NCBI GenBank assembly: GCA_025618425.1
Contig: CM046851.1
Coordinates: forward strand, 558,001-622,000
Source: Heliocidaris tuberculata
Lineage: Eukaryota > Echinodermata > Echinoidea > Camarodonta > Echinometridae
Length of the DNA: 64,000 nt
Reading direction: 5' to 3'
Below, one piece after another: positions 11,401 to 20,479 of this stretch (its first letter is position 1; each line of letters starts with the position of its first letter). The notes below the pieces were generated by a model. The model searched no databases and was not told where the DNA came from. It saw only the letters and a list, made by a program, of their open reading frames with translations. The translations under genes were made by a program, and so were the position numbers.

Positions 11401-13460
11401 TGCATTTTGCATTCCGGATGCATCTTTTCATGCCACTACATTTTGCTATAAAGCTACCTGAATCAAAGCCAGAGTACAAAGCAAAAGATAGAAAGGTGTG
11501 GAATTCCCCATTTAATTTGGCTTTTGTCTCCTTGCAGAAAGAACAACTAGCACAAAAGGCAGAGAAGAAACATCGCCTGGTGAGTACAGTTCAAATTTGT
11601 TTTTATTGAGACATGATCTACATGTATGTATACTCCTTTTGCAAAATCAAACTTTACCCATAAATTGCCCATCTCATTTTTGAGCTTGCAGAGTTTTAAT
11701 TCTTTCAGTACCATAGACAGAACTTCATTTGCTGATGGTTATTTAAGCTCTTGGTTGTAGGACTCTTTCTAAGTAACAACTTAATATGGGTTATTGTACA
11801 AAGAGAAAGAGAAAGAGAAACACTTCAGAGAAATTGTTGAACAAGTTCATCAGAGTTCACCAGTACATGCTTCTGAACCGTATTATTATTAGTAGTATTA
11901 TCATAATGAAGTATTTGGCATCACCTGTGCCTGGGAGGGGAAAAACGAGCTGAATCTCTGTGACTCTTGGGTCTCTCCTGAAACAGGGGAGGGGCACGTT
12001 AACACTCAAAGCAGGCTTCCATAGACATCAGAACTGTGGTGAATACCTTGTTGGATGTGTTGTAGAACTAATTCCTAGAACTTCAGAGAAATCTATTTTA
12101 TGTGCAGTGTGTCGTCATATTATTTGATTCAAATTATTTTTGGAATGATGATCCTCAAATTCGTTTTTTTCTTGTTTTTAATATAAAATCATACTTCTTT
12201 ATATCAATGGAGTCAATCTGTGTTCTATTTTGGAATGTACAGGTAGAATATGAGATCATAGATGACTACAGTGGTTACATCTGTACCCTGTCTCATGGTC
12301 TCTGTACCCTCATCCAAGTGCCTCTCTCAGATGAACCTAGGATACCAGTAGAGATCGGTGATATTGTCATGGTTTCCAGATGGAAGAAGTGAGTCCCTCT
12401 CTTTCCTGCTGTTTTTGATATTTAAAAAAAAAAGGTTTTGGATTTTAACTCTTAATTTTGATCAGTCGGCTCCAAATCAGTAGTAAGTCACCCTATTTCA
12501 TTCATTGGTTTTTGCATATTTTCTGAAACTAGAGATCCCAATCTTTCAAACGATATAAAACACTTGTATCTTGCCCCAGAAGACCCCACTTAACTGTCTG
12601 TTATACAAAAAGTCACCTTTTCACCCATTTGTTCCATTGTAGAATTTGCAACTTATTGGTGGTTTTTAGCTCTCGGGTCACTTTTTCCGAGCATGATGTG
12701 AGGCATTACGGCTTATTAATAGATAGAGTGAAGGCTTTCGAAACAAATGTATGGTTGATTCAATAAAGAGATATTGAAATTTGAAATACACTCCCAACAA
12801 ACAATACAGCGACTCGTTAGGAGACTAGTCAACGCACCCGTATTTGCTCACATAAAGTAAGGGCTGGCTTGGAACCAAACTTGGATTTGGGTTCCTCGCG
12901 ATGGGGTTTTATGTTTTCCTTCATTTTCTTCATACTCCTTGACCGTTAACTCTTAGAAGGCCAGGTAAAGTGTTTTAAGGTTGATTTTATACATTCCAGC
13001 TGTACTCAAATTATTTTTTTAGGTGATTGGTACACTTTAAGTGTTCGGTCTGAACATTCATGCTGCATCTGTGTGCAGTCCCATATACCCATTTCTGTGT
13101 GCAGTGCTTTTGCTTTTCAGTGAGACTGGGTCAATTTCTTATCATTTTGATGATTCCAAACCCTCACAATATATACAAATTCTTTAATATGTAGACATCA
13201 TCACTCTTTCCCAATTGCTTTGAGACAGTTTCTTTTAAAATGTAATAGCATTACCAAAACTACAATTTATCTTTAAACTCTCCCTCTACAGATATTGGTT
13301 GTATGGTGATGTGGTGCTGGACCCTGAAGACGGGGATACCAAGAAGCGTGTCCGCGGCTGGTTCCCTGCCAACTGCGCGGAGGAATTTAAGATTGAAGAG
13401 GAGGAGGAAAGAAAGAATAACAGCCATGCTAACAACACTGTGAAATCAAAGGACGACTGA
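5456..13460 (+). CDS. ZDHHC6: Palmitoyltransferase ZDHHC6, complete
   Basis: ER-membrane DHHC S-acyltransferase; the human protein acylates calnexin and other ER clients. Coding exons: 5456-5704, 6563-6654, 7746-7911, 8319-8462, 9614-9667, 10598-10756, 11538-11579, 12243-12388, 13292-13460. All junctions are GT-AG and phases match, giving 406 residues (human 413). Residues 1-83 hold RQLCHWGP and two membrane segments. Exon 2 has the Cys-rich zinc region (YCQFCEGFKAPRAHHCRYC). Exon 3 has the catalytic DHHCPW, with Cys about 123. Exon 4 carries further membrane segments. Exon 6 has FTWSGIPNGDGV, typical of this orthologue. Exons 8-9 form the C-terminal SH3-like domain ending RVRGWFPANC. Cysteines near 316 and 323 fall where human ZDHHC6 is itself acylated. 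The C-terminus is KSKDD, lacking an obvious KKxx signal. The ATG lies in the conserved N-terminus; a splice acceptor about 40 bp upstream suggests a 5' UTR exon. Confidence 0.95.
6189..6515. mobile_element. MITE in ZDHHC6 intron 1
   Basis: The ends form a strong inverted repeat: GGGTGTTTCATAAAGCTGTT on the left, and on the right its near-complement AACAGCTTTATGAAACACACC. A second inverted layer (GTAAAGTTACGC and GTTCGTAAAGTCTTAC) lies just inside. The interior is AT-rich and noncoding. The target duplication is unclear. Confidence 0.75.
7225..7735. repeat. CT-rich microsatellite in ZDHHC6 intron 2
   Basis: About 500 bp of TCTC/TGTC/CCTC repeats end about 10 bp before the exon 3 acceptor at 7745, so they merge into the polypyrimidine tract. 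Open frames here are low-complexity Leu/Ser and are not genes, except that the frame running off the 3' end is real exon 3. Confidence 0.9.
8602..9117. mobile_element. MITE in ZDHHC6 intron 4
   Basis: The termini are inverted repeats AAAGGGAAAGTCCACCCTG and, on the minus strand from the right end, AAAGGGAAAGTCGATCCTGG. A second large inverted repeat sits inside: GGCAACTCCGTGA with GAGCTCCTCTCCCATTTG (about 8710-8760), complemented by CAAATGGGAGAGGAGCTC with GAGTTGCCAACTC (about 8935-8980). No coding capacity. Confidence 0.8.
10027..10348 (-). mobile_element. LINE 3' fragment with 16-bp TSD, ZDHHC6 intron 5
   Basis: The insertion is flanked by perfect direct repeats ATTTTCATTAAAAGTT at 10011-10026 and 10349-10364. 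On the plus strand it begins with poly-T, so the element lies on the minus strand with an AATAAA just before its A tail. Its minus-strand sequence can be read as SNKDLEYRIAKNKGRLALHF, which looks like the end of a retroelement ORF. The long TSD and A tail indicate target-primed reverse transcription with 5' truncation. Confidence 0.8.
11890..12060. repeat. Dispersed repeat, copy 1 of 2
   Basis: A TCACCTGTGCCTGGGAGGGG...GAGCTGAATC...GACTCTTGGGTCTCTCC sequence in ZDHHC6 intron 7 recurs, diverged, at 24836-24960 (TCACATGTACCTGGGAGGGG...GAACTGAATCACTG). Both are preceded by ATTATTATTAG-type AT-rich triplets, suggesting a short retroposon with a 3' microsatellite. Family unknown. Confidence 0.55.
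12730..12985. repeat. Dispersed repeat shared with the DDX21 3' UTR
   Basis: Sequence in ZDHHC6 intron 8 (AAAGAGATATTGAAATTTG...AGCGACTC...CTTCATACTCCTTGACCGTT) has a diverged counterpart at about 22827-23015 (AAAGAGATATTGCAATTTGG...AGCGACTC...CTTCATACTCCTTAACTGTT), in the same orientation. No coding potential seen. Confidence 0.55.
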
Positions 13461-14400
13461 GGAGAAGTGCCAGATGCAAATTGGCAATGCGGAAAGTTCA
13501 TTTTCTGGATGCTACCGATCAGCGTGCTTTCTTATTCAGGCAAAAGACATAGTGATGGCAAAGTAAATAGAAGCTGCACTTGCTTGGTTTGGTGAACAAG
13601 GTGATACTTATATGTTTGTCCTTTAATAGTATGTTTCACACACTTGCAAGCCATGAGAGAGTGGCTGTGGACCAATTGACTAGACGGTGAGTTCAGGTAA
13701 TGGAATTTGATTTCAAGAGAAACTGGCTTAAAGTAATTTGTAATTGTTTATAATGCAGTATGTGGGTTGTTTCTGCCAGCATGATATGAATAAACTACAA
13801 AAAAGTTGCACTGGAAAATCACCTTCACTGCAAAGCACAACTCACATTTGTAGGCATGAGACTCCATGTTACTTACGCCCATGGGTTGGGATGACAAGCT
13901 CAAAGTTCTTACGTCTTATGCTCATTACTCAGCTATTACATTGTTTCTACCCAAATTGTTTGACAGATATAATTTATTTGTAGTTTTGAAGTGTAAGTGT
14001 CTGTTGATTCCGTTAGAATATATATATTCCGCTTTTTTCATCATTTTCCAGAACTAAACACTACCTTGATGTTGAAAGAGGTTAGTAGTTGATAGAGTAG
14101 TTTTCTTGAAGTCAGGTATTTTTCCCTGTAAGAAAACGATAATGATAAGACACATTTCAATCACGCCTATGAGTATGTTACTAGGAAAACAAAAAACGAT
14201 ATTGACGTTATTGTCAAATAGGTGTATGAGTGACTGCTTATACTCAGTGCTATTTGAAAGGTATTCATTGCAATGAAATAATTCTAAATAATTTTATTTC
14301 CAGGGACAAAAAGAATATCAGATTACAGACTTTAAAAAGTGAATAATAGGCAGACTGAAAAATATGTTGGATTCTTGTGGGGATTTACATGTGCAGGTAA
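13461..14400 (+). other. Probable ZDHHC6 3' UTR
   Basis: No exon or other gene follows the ZDHHC6 stop. A candidate polyadenylation signal AATAAA lies at about 13786-13791. How far the transcript extends cannot be decided from sequence. Confidence 0.4.
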
Positions 14401-14904
14401 GCCTGGCATTTTATAAGTTTATTGAATTGTATCCCATCAACTTTATTCACCTCTTCTTAACACATACACTATATTGAAAACAAAAGTTGATCTTAATCAC
14501 ACAAAAATTTTAAAAGCATAAATATGGCAAGAAGTTCCCCCAAAAATGTCACTGAAATGCCAACTTTTATTTCCTATGGAAATCATAACCAAGTTGTAGA
14601 GCATTAAATGCTGGTCATGAAATTGAACCAAACAAAAAACATAAGTATCACCATGATAAAGGATGGTGTGCCCTGTTCCCACCTCGTTCTCATTTTCTAC
14701 AGAGGGTATCAGCGACAGCGAGTGTCCATTTAATCTTGAAAAGAAAGTTGAGTTCTGGGAAAGGCGACAAATGATTTGAGAGCTTTCTCATTCTCTTTAT
14801 GTCAGTTTGGAAGATTATCATAGAAGAAATATCCCCAGAAAAGGACTGCTCTTCAAATGCAACAATATTCAAAATATGACAAGAAACAGCTGAAATGTTT
14901 GGGC

Positions 14905-15066
14905 TGATCTTCATGCCACGTGTGTGCTTAGTCCCATATACACATTTCTGTGTGCAGTGCATGTGATGCTCACCAGGAATGAGTCAATTTCTTCTCATTT
15001 TATGATTCCAAAAACGTACAGTGTACACCAATTCTTATGTACTTTATGATGAACCTTTTCCAATTG
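14905..15066 (+). repeat. Duplicate of a ZDHHC6 intron 8 segment
   Basis: Matches about 13045-13230 in the same orientation: both contain TTCATGC, AGTCCCATATAC, CATTTCTGTGTGCAGTGC, GTCAATTTCTT followed by TCATTTT, and TGATTCCAAA, then decline. Either a local duplication that carried part of the last ZDHHC6 intron downstream, or two copies of a dispersed repeat. Confidence 0.6.
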
Positions 15067-15072
15067 ATTCTA

Positions 15073-15140
15073 CAGTGGGAACTCGTTATAAAGAGCTCCG
15101 ATATAATGAAATTCTGAATATAATTTAACAAGGTAATTTT
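15073..15140. mobile_element. pogo/Tigger-like MITE, cut off by the gap
   Basis: CAGTGGGAACTCGTTATAAA followed by GAGCTCCGATATAA is the left end of the same family as 20931-21107. It is preceded by TA and runs into the run of N, so the right end is missing. Repeat content at the contig edge may explain the assembly break. Confidence 0.65.
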
Positions 15141-15640
15141 NNNNNNNNNNNNNNNNNNNNNNNNNNNNNNNNNNNNNNNNNNNNNNNNNNNNNNNNNNNN
15201 NNNNNNNNNNNNNNNNNNNNNNNNNNNNNNNNNNNNNNNNNNNNNNNNNNNNNNNNNNNNNNNNNNNNNNNNNNNNNNNNNNNNNNNNNNNNNNNNNNNN
15301 NNNNNNNNNNNNNNNNNNNNNNNNNNNNNNNNNNNNNNNNNNNNNNNNNNNNNNNNNNNNNNNNNNNNNNNNNNNNNNNNNNNNNNNNNNNNNNNNNNNN
15401 NNNNNNNNNNNNNNNNNNNNNNNNNNNNNNNNNNNNNNNNNNNNNNNNNNNNNNNNNNNNNNNNNNNNNNNNNNNNNNNNNNNNNNNNNNNNNNNNNNNN
15501 NNNNNNNNNNNNNNNNNNNNNNNNNNNNNNNNNNNNNNNNNNNNNNNNNNNNNNNNNNNNNNNNNNNNNNNNNNNNNNNNNNNNNNNNNNNNNNNNNNNN
15601 NNNNNNNNNNNNNNNNNNNNNNNNNNNNNNNNNNNNNNNN
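15141..15640. other. Assembly gap, 500 N
   Basis: Exactly 500 N, a common placeholder length rather than a measured size. The exons of the DDX21 helicase core (motifs Q to V) are not seen on either side, so the true missing sequence is probably several kilobases, or the join is wrong. Confidence 0.95.
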
Positions 15641-15657
15641 CCCCAGGGAAATTACCC

Positions 15658-15950
15658 CCCCTATTATGTGTAGTCGAGTGGTTTATTCACTTGACTTGCG
15701 AAGGTCGTGGGTTCATTCCCCGGTGTGGCAATAGTGTCCAATGGCAAGACATTAATCTACATTTGCCACTCTCCACCCTGGTGTTAAATGGGTACCGGTA
15801 GGAAGGAATTCCTTGAGTGCTGTGAGCACCGATATCTGTATCCTAGCTAGAGCCGGGGTAATATTGGAGCACCTAGAGCATCTTACATGGTGGATATGAG
15901 TGCTACAGTGTATAAAAGTAGCCAATACTAATAGTATTATTACTACTGAA
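15658..15950 (+). mobile_element. tRNA-derived SINE
   Basis: The head has tRNA-like pol III promoter elements: an A-box-like GTCGAGTGGTTTATTCACTTG-type stretch at about 15671 and a B-box-like GTGGGTTCATTCCC at about 15707-15720. A non-tRNA body follows (GGCAAGACATTAATC, GTGTTAAATGGGTACCGGTA) and the tail is AT-triplet-rich (TAATAGTATTATTACTACTG). It lies between the gap and the first visible DDX21 exon, probably in an intron. Not a functional tRNA: the acceptor and anticodon arms do not fold convincingly by eye. Confidence 0.75.
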
Positions 15951-16261
15951 ATAATGCATATTATTGCATTAAAACTTGTTGTAGCAAACTTGAAAAAAGT
16001 GGGAACAAGAGTAGCATTATTTTTACAAGCATCCTTTCACAAACCCTGTATCTTGTAGGAAAACAAATGACCTTTGACGGCAGATCCATGAACCGAACAG
16101 GGCAGGATAACCAGGGGTATGCATTATTGTAGTCATAAAGTCCAGATTTGAGGATGATACACCTATAATAAGCACAATACCAGCACCAAAATAATATGCA
16201 TATTTTGATGTGGTTCTATTAATGAACTCCTATAATGCTCCTAGTGTTTCTTTTCTTCATA

Positions 16262-16925
16262 TCCGGACAATTACCCCCCAGACAACTAACCCCAAAAAAA
16301 TACCCCCCCCCTCACCGGACACCTACCATCTGGACAATTACCCTTAGGACAATTCCCTCCCCCCCCCCCCCCCCCCCCCCCATGACAACAACTACCCTCC
16401 ATGGCAATTACAACCCAGGGCCCCGTTGCACAAAACTTGCGTTTGAACGCAACTCAGGAAAATCAAACGCAACTTTATTTCAGCCAATCAGAAGTGCGCA
16501 TTAAGGTCTTGCGTTTGATTTTTAAAAGTTGCGATTAAACGCAAGTTTTGTGCAACGGGCCCCAGGACAATTACCCCCCCCCCCCCCCGACAACTATCCA
16601 CCTGGGGTTGTTGTCCTGGGGATCAACGTCATGGGGAGGGGGGCTAAAATTTTGTGGGGGGGGGGGGGTTAATGTATCGTCCTTGGAAGTAATCGTCATT
16701 GCATGGGGGTTAATTTTTCCTGGGTTGTAATTGTCCAGGGGGTAATTGTCCTGGGGGTAGTTGTCCTGAGGGGGTAGTTGTCCTGAGGAGTAGTTGTCTT
16801 GGGGGTGGTTGTCCTAAATGGTGGTTGTCCAGGGGTAGTTATCCTGGGGGTAGTTATCCTGGGGGTTAATTGTCCTGGGGGGTAATTGTCCTAGGGGGTT
16901 GTCTAGTTGTCCTAGTTGTCCTAGA
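16262..16925. repeat. Inverted arrays of a GGACAATTACCCC minisatellite
   Basis: From 16262 to about 16605 the plus strand carries degenerate GGACAATTACCCCC and GACAACTACCC units with C runs; from about 16608 to 16925 it carries the inverse, GGGGGTAATTGTCCT and GGGGTAGTTGTCCT units. The two arrays face each other around 16606 and could form a very large cruciform. A separate MITE (16418-16563) has inserted into the left arm. Periodicity is about 12-15 bp. Noncoding. Confidence 0.85.
16418..16563. mobile_element. 146-bp MITE inside the minisatellite
   Basis: The terminal inverted repeats GGGCCCCGTTGCACAAAACT and (right end, plus strand) AGTTTTGTGCAACGGGCCC are nearly perfect over about 30 bp, continuing as TTGCGTTTGA and its complement. 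The interior holds CAGCCAATCAGAAG. Noncoding. It interrupts an otherwise continuous C-rich array. Confidence 0.8.
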
Positions 16926-17973
16926 ATCGCTTTTCTTATGTGCATGTGGGGGTTTCTATGAAAGAGTTACAGTTGTATTAGACCCAGTCTGTCATATGAG
17001 ATATAGCCACTATTTAGATTCGTTAGTTTTTGCGACTCTACACAAGTGCACTTCCGAGAATTCAGCCTTGAGTGAGGGTTTGTTTGTTTCTTGGACTGTA
17101 AGCTTTAATTTCCTCATAATCAGTGAAGGAAATCTTTGTATTTTGTTTTTCTACCCAATCCAAGTGCCACTTAGACATTGAAGTACCTGTGCATGTTTGT
17201 GATAGCACAGTGGAATTTCCTTTATATTATGACTATCAGTGCCAGATATGGAATATTGAAAACGATTTCTTGAAAAATCTATTTCCTTCTCCGTTGTAAT
17301 ATGCGCTTTACACGAACGGCATATTATCATTATTGTTATTATTATCCCACCTGTTATTACACTGATCACTGTAGTCATAAAGATACGTCAAGAAGCTGAT
17401 TTTCTTGTGGTCTTTTTGAAGGGATTGAAGAAATTGAAGAATTTCGTAGAATCTGGAACAGGATATCCTCATGAAGGTAGTGCCCACTTGAGATGCCCAC
17501 TTCTGGAAAATTATAGTTCAAGCTAAATTAAGTGGGAAATGATGTTAGCATGGTTGGTAGTGGGCAGACTCTCCAGGACAATGTTTTTTTATGGTGCACT
17601 TTTATCATTTTGTGCTGATAAGAAAGATATCCTCACTTCTGAAAAGTACACTCTACTTTGTTGCTGCTGCAATTCAGATTTTTAAAAAAGCTTTCACTGG
17701 CAGTTGTAGGACTTGAAGTGGAAAGTACTTTGACTAGAAGTATCATTAATCATAATATTCACCTAGAAAAATATTAAACACCTTTCAGTTTTTCAGAATA
17801 AACAAAAATTTCAATGTATTGGAGAAGTCTTATCTTTTTAAAATGATTGTTGATTGTAATAGCAATGGTTTCATGGAAGTTAGGTGATCAACTTTGGCTT
17901 TTGATGAATGTGTAGGTTGCTGCACTTTATCCTTAGCCTTTCAGGTTATAATCCTTATTTTTTTGTCTAACAG

Positions 17974-19232
17974 GATGTGGATTCTTACATCCATCGATCA
18001 GGGAGGACAGGGAGAGCTGGAAGGAATGGAGTCTGTGTTTGCTTCTATAAGAGAGCAGAAGAGAGAGATCTACAGAAAGTAGAGTACAAAGCAGTAAGTC
18101 CACTTTGGCTCATAGATGATAATGATAAATAATAATGTCTTGTTACCCAGGGTAGCCTCATCAGTATTATAAACTGTTCTCCCTGAGGGCCCTGCAATCA
18201 TATTATTACCCCAGCAAAGAATCGAGAAAGAATATTGGAGAAATCTACAAGATGCCACATAAATGACTTTGGAGGGTGACACCACAATTTTATACTATTA
18301 CACAAAGTAGCTATAACTTGGCTGCATGCCTACGACAACAGCAAAGGAGTTGGTTGGGGGTCACCTCATACTGCAGTAGGCAGAGCTATGTGCATGTTCT
18401 AGTGACTTGGCATAAATTGATACCCTTCTCCCCGTAACCCTTTCAGGGCATCAAGTTCAAACGAGTGTCTGCTCCCCAGCCAGGAGATATCATCAAGTCA
18501 TCAGTCAAAGATGTTACAGAGTAAGTCAGCAATGAAGTTCATACCATGCTTCCCGACTGTGATTCAACTCATTTGCAGAGTTGGAAGCATATAGCTGCAT
18601 ATGATAATGGCCCTGTGAAAGATCATATCTTAAATTTTGATATGACTCTAGTTTGACAATGACCTCAAGAAAACTTACACAAAGCTTACAAGGCACAGCA
18701 TCGATGAGTCGTGAATGGATACGATAATTGGTAACAGCTGATTGGTAACAGCTGATTGCTATTGTGCATTACTAGGTAATCAGGAAAAAGACTTTACAAA
18801 TTTAGATATGTTTGTACAGAAGTTTGTTGTAGCAACGTGAATGTTATGTTTGCAAACCCAAGTCATTATTGTGGAAATCAAACTTGCAGGATTAAGACTA
18901 TACCTGAGATAACTCAGGCTGCTGTGTATGGAATAGATTTTGTTATAAGTGAAACCTGTATATAAAGACTGCTTAAGGGAGACAAGAAAAGTGGTCTTTA
19001 TGAGCAGGTGGTCTTAACGTACAGGTTCCTTTAATACATATTTCATTGAGAAACACTTTTCAAGGGAAACCAAAAATTTGTGGTCTTTATAGACAGGGGG
19101 TCTTTCTGTACAGGTGGTTGCTAAAGCAAGTTTGACTGTACCAACATCTAATTGTATTCATCTGGTTTAAATGTCTGAACCCTGTTTAGAATTGGATGCT
19201 CAATAATTGCACAAAATGGGTAAATATATATC

Positions 19233-19287
<55 letters not shown>

Positions 19288-20438
19288 GAGAGAGAGAGAG
19301 AGAATGATGGTACAGAATGAAGCAGGTCACTCGGTGTATTTACAAGCTTTCGGCTCCTGGCCTTCTTCAAGTTTATTTGCTAAATCAAACAGAATGAAAC
19401 AAATAATAATAATAAGCAACTTAACAAAACTAAAGACAACAGAACAGAATTATCATAAAGCTGGCAACATACATGTAAATCAACAGGAGTATGTGAAATT
19501 GAAAAGATGTTACTCACCAAAACAAAACTAAAGACAACAGAACAGAATTGTTATAAAGCTGGCAACATAAATCAACAGCTTTATAACAATTCAGTTTTTT
19601 TTTGTTGTTTTTGTTTTGGCGAGTAACATCTTTTCAATTTCAGTTACTCCTGTTGATTTATGTTGCCAGCTTTATGATAATTCTGTTCTGTTTTCTTTAG
19701 TTTTGTAAGTTGCTTATTATTATTATTTGTTTCATTCTGTTTGATTTAGCAAATAAACTTGAAGAAGGCCAGGAGCCGAAAGCTTGTAAATACATCGAGT
19801 GACCTGCTTCATTCTGTTTCATCATTCTCTCTTCACACATCTTAATTTAACATGGTTCAACCAAACGGTACACACATCCACACCTCTCTCGCTATATATA
19901 TATATATATATATATACATACCTATACCTAGATTCAACGAAGGGGCGAATTTTATATTTTTTTATTGTATATATGTATATCAGCGCGAAATGACGTTACA
20001 GAGAATTAATGGATTCAAAATGCTAGTAAATGTTTAGAATTAATTTGATTCAATTTGCATTTATGGCAAAAAGAATCGTATATTAACTACCTTTTGTGTG
20101 TGATTAGGTATTTTTAGTAAATCCCCAAATTATTGATATAATCAAGAAAAACAGACATCGCCCCAAGTCCAACCTCAAGACGTTAGATCCCCAAGAGTTA
20201 TACATATGTAGATTTTCCACGTTATATTATGCGAAAATGAGTTCTCACTACCAAACAAAACTTTGTAGTAATATAAGTAATTTGGTGCCCTCTATATTTC
20301 TATCGATAGAATGCCTCCTACCCCTACGGAAATGGGGAAAAACAGTGCCGAAAATGTTGAGGCGAATCAAAAAATTCAACTTAATGTCAGCTTCCCTCTT
20401 CCGATGAATATTTCGCCAAAAAAATCGCATTAAGTAGG

Positions 20439-20479
<41 letters not shown>

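Noticed and set aside
15658..15735. Functional tRNA gene
   Set aside because: Only A- and B-box-like promoter words are present, followed by a long SINE body; no sound cloverleaf.
16870..17181. 103-residue frame upstream of the first visible DDX21 exon
   Set aside because: Begins in the minisatellite and shows no helicase motif.
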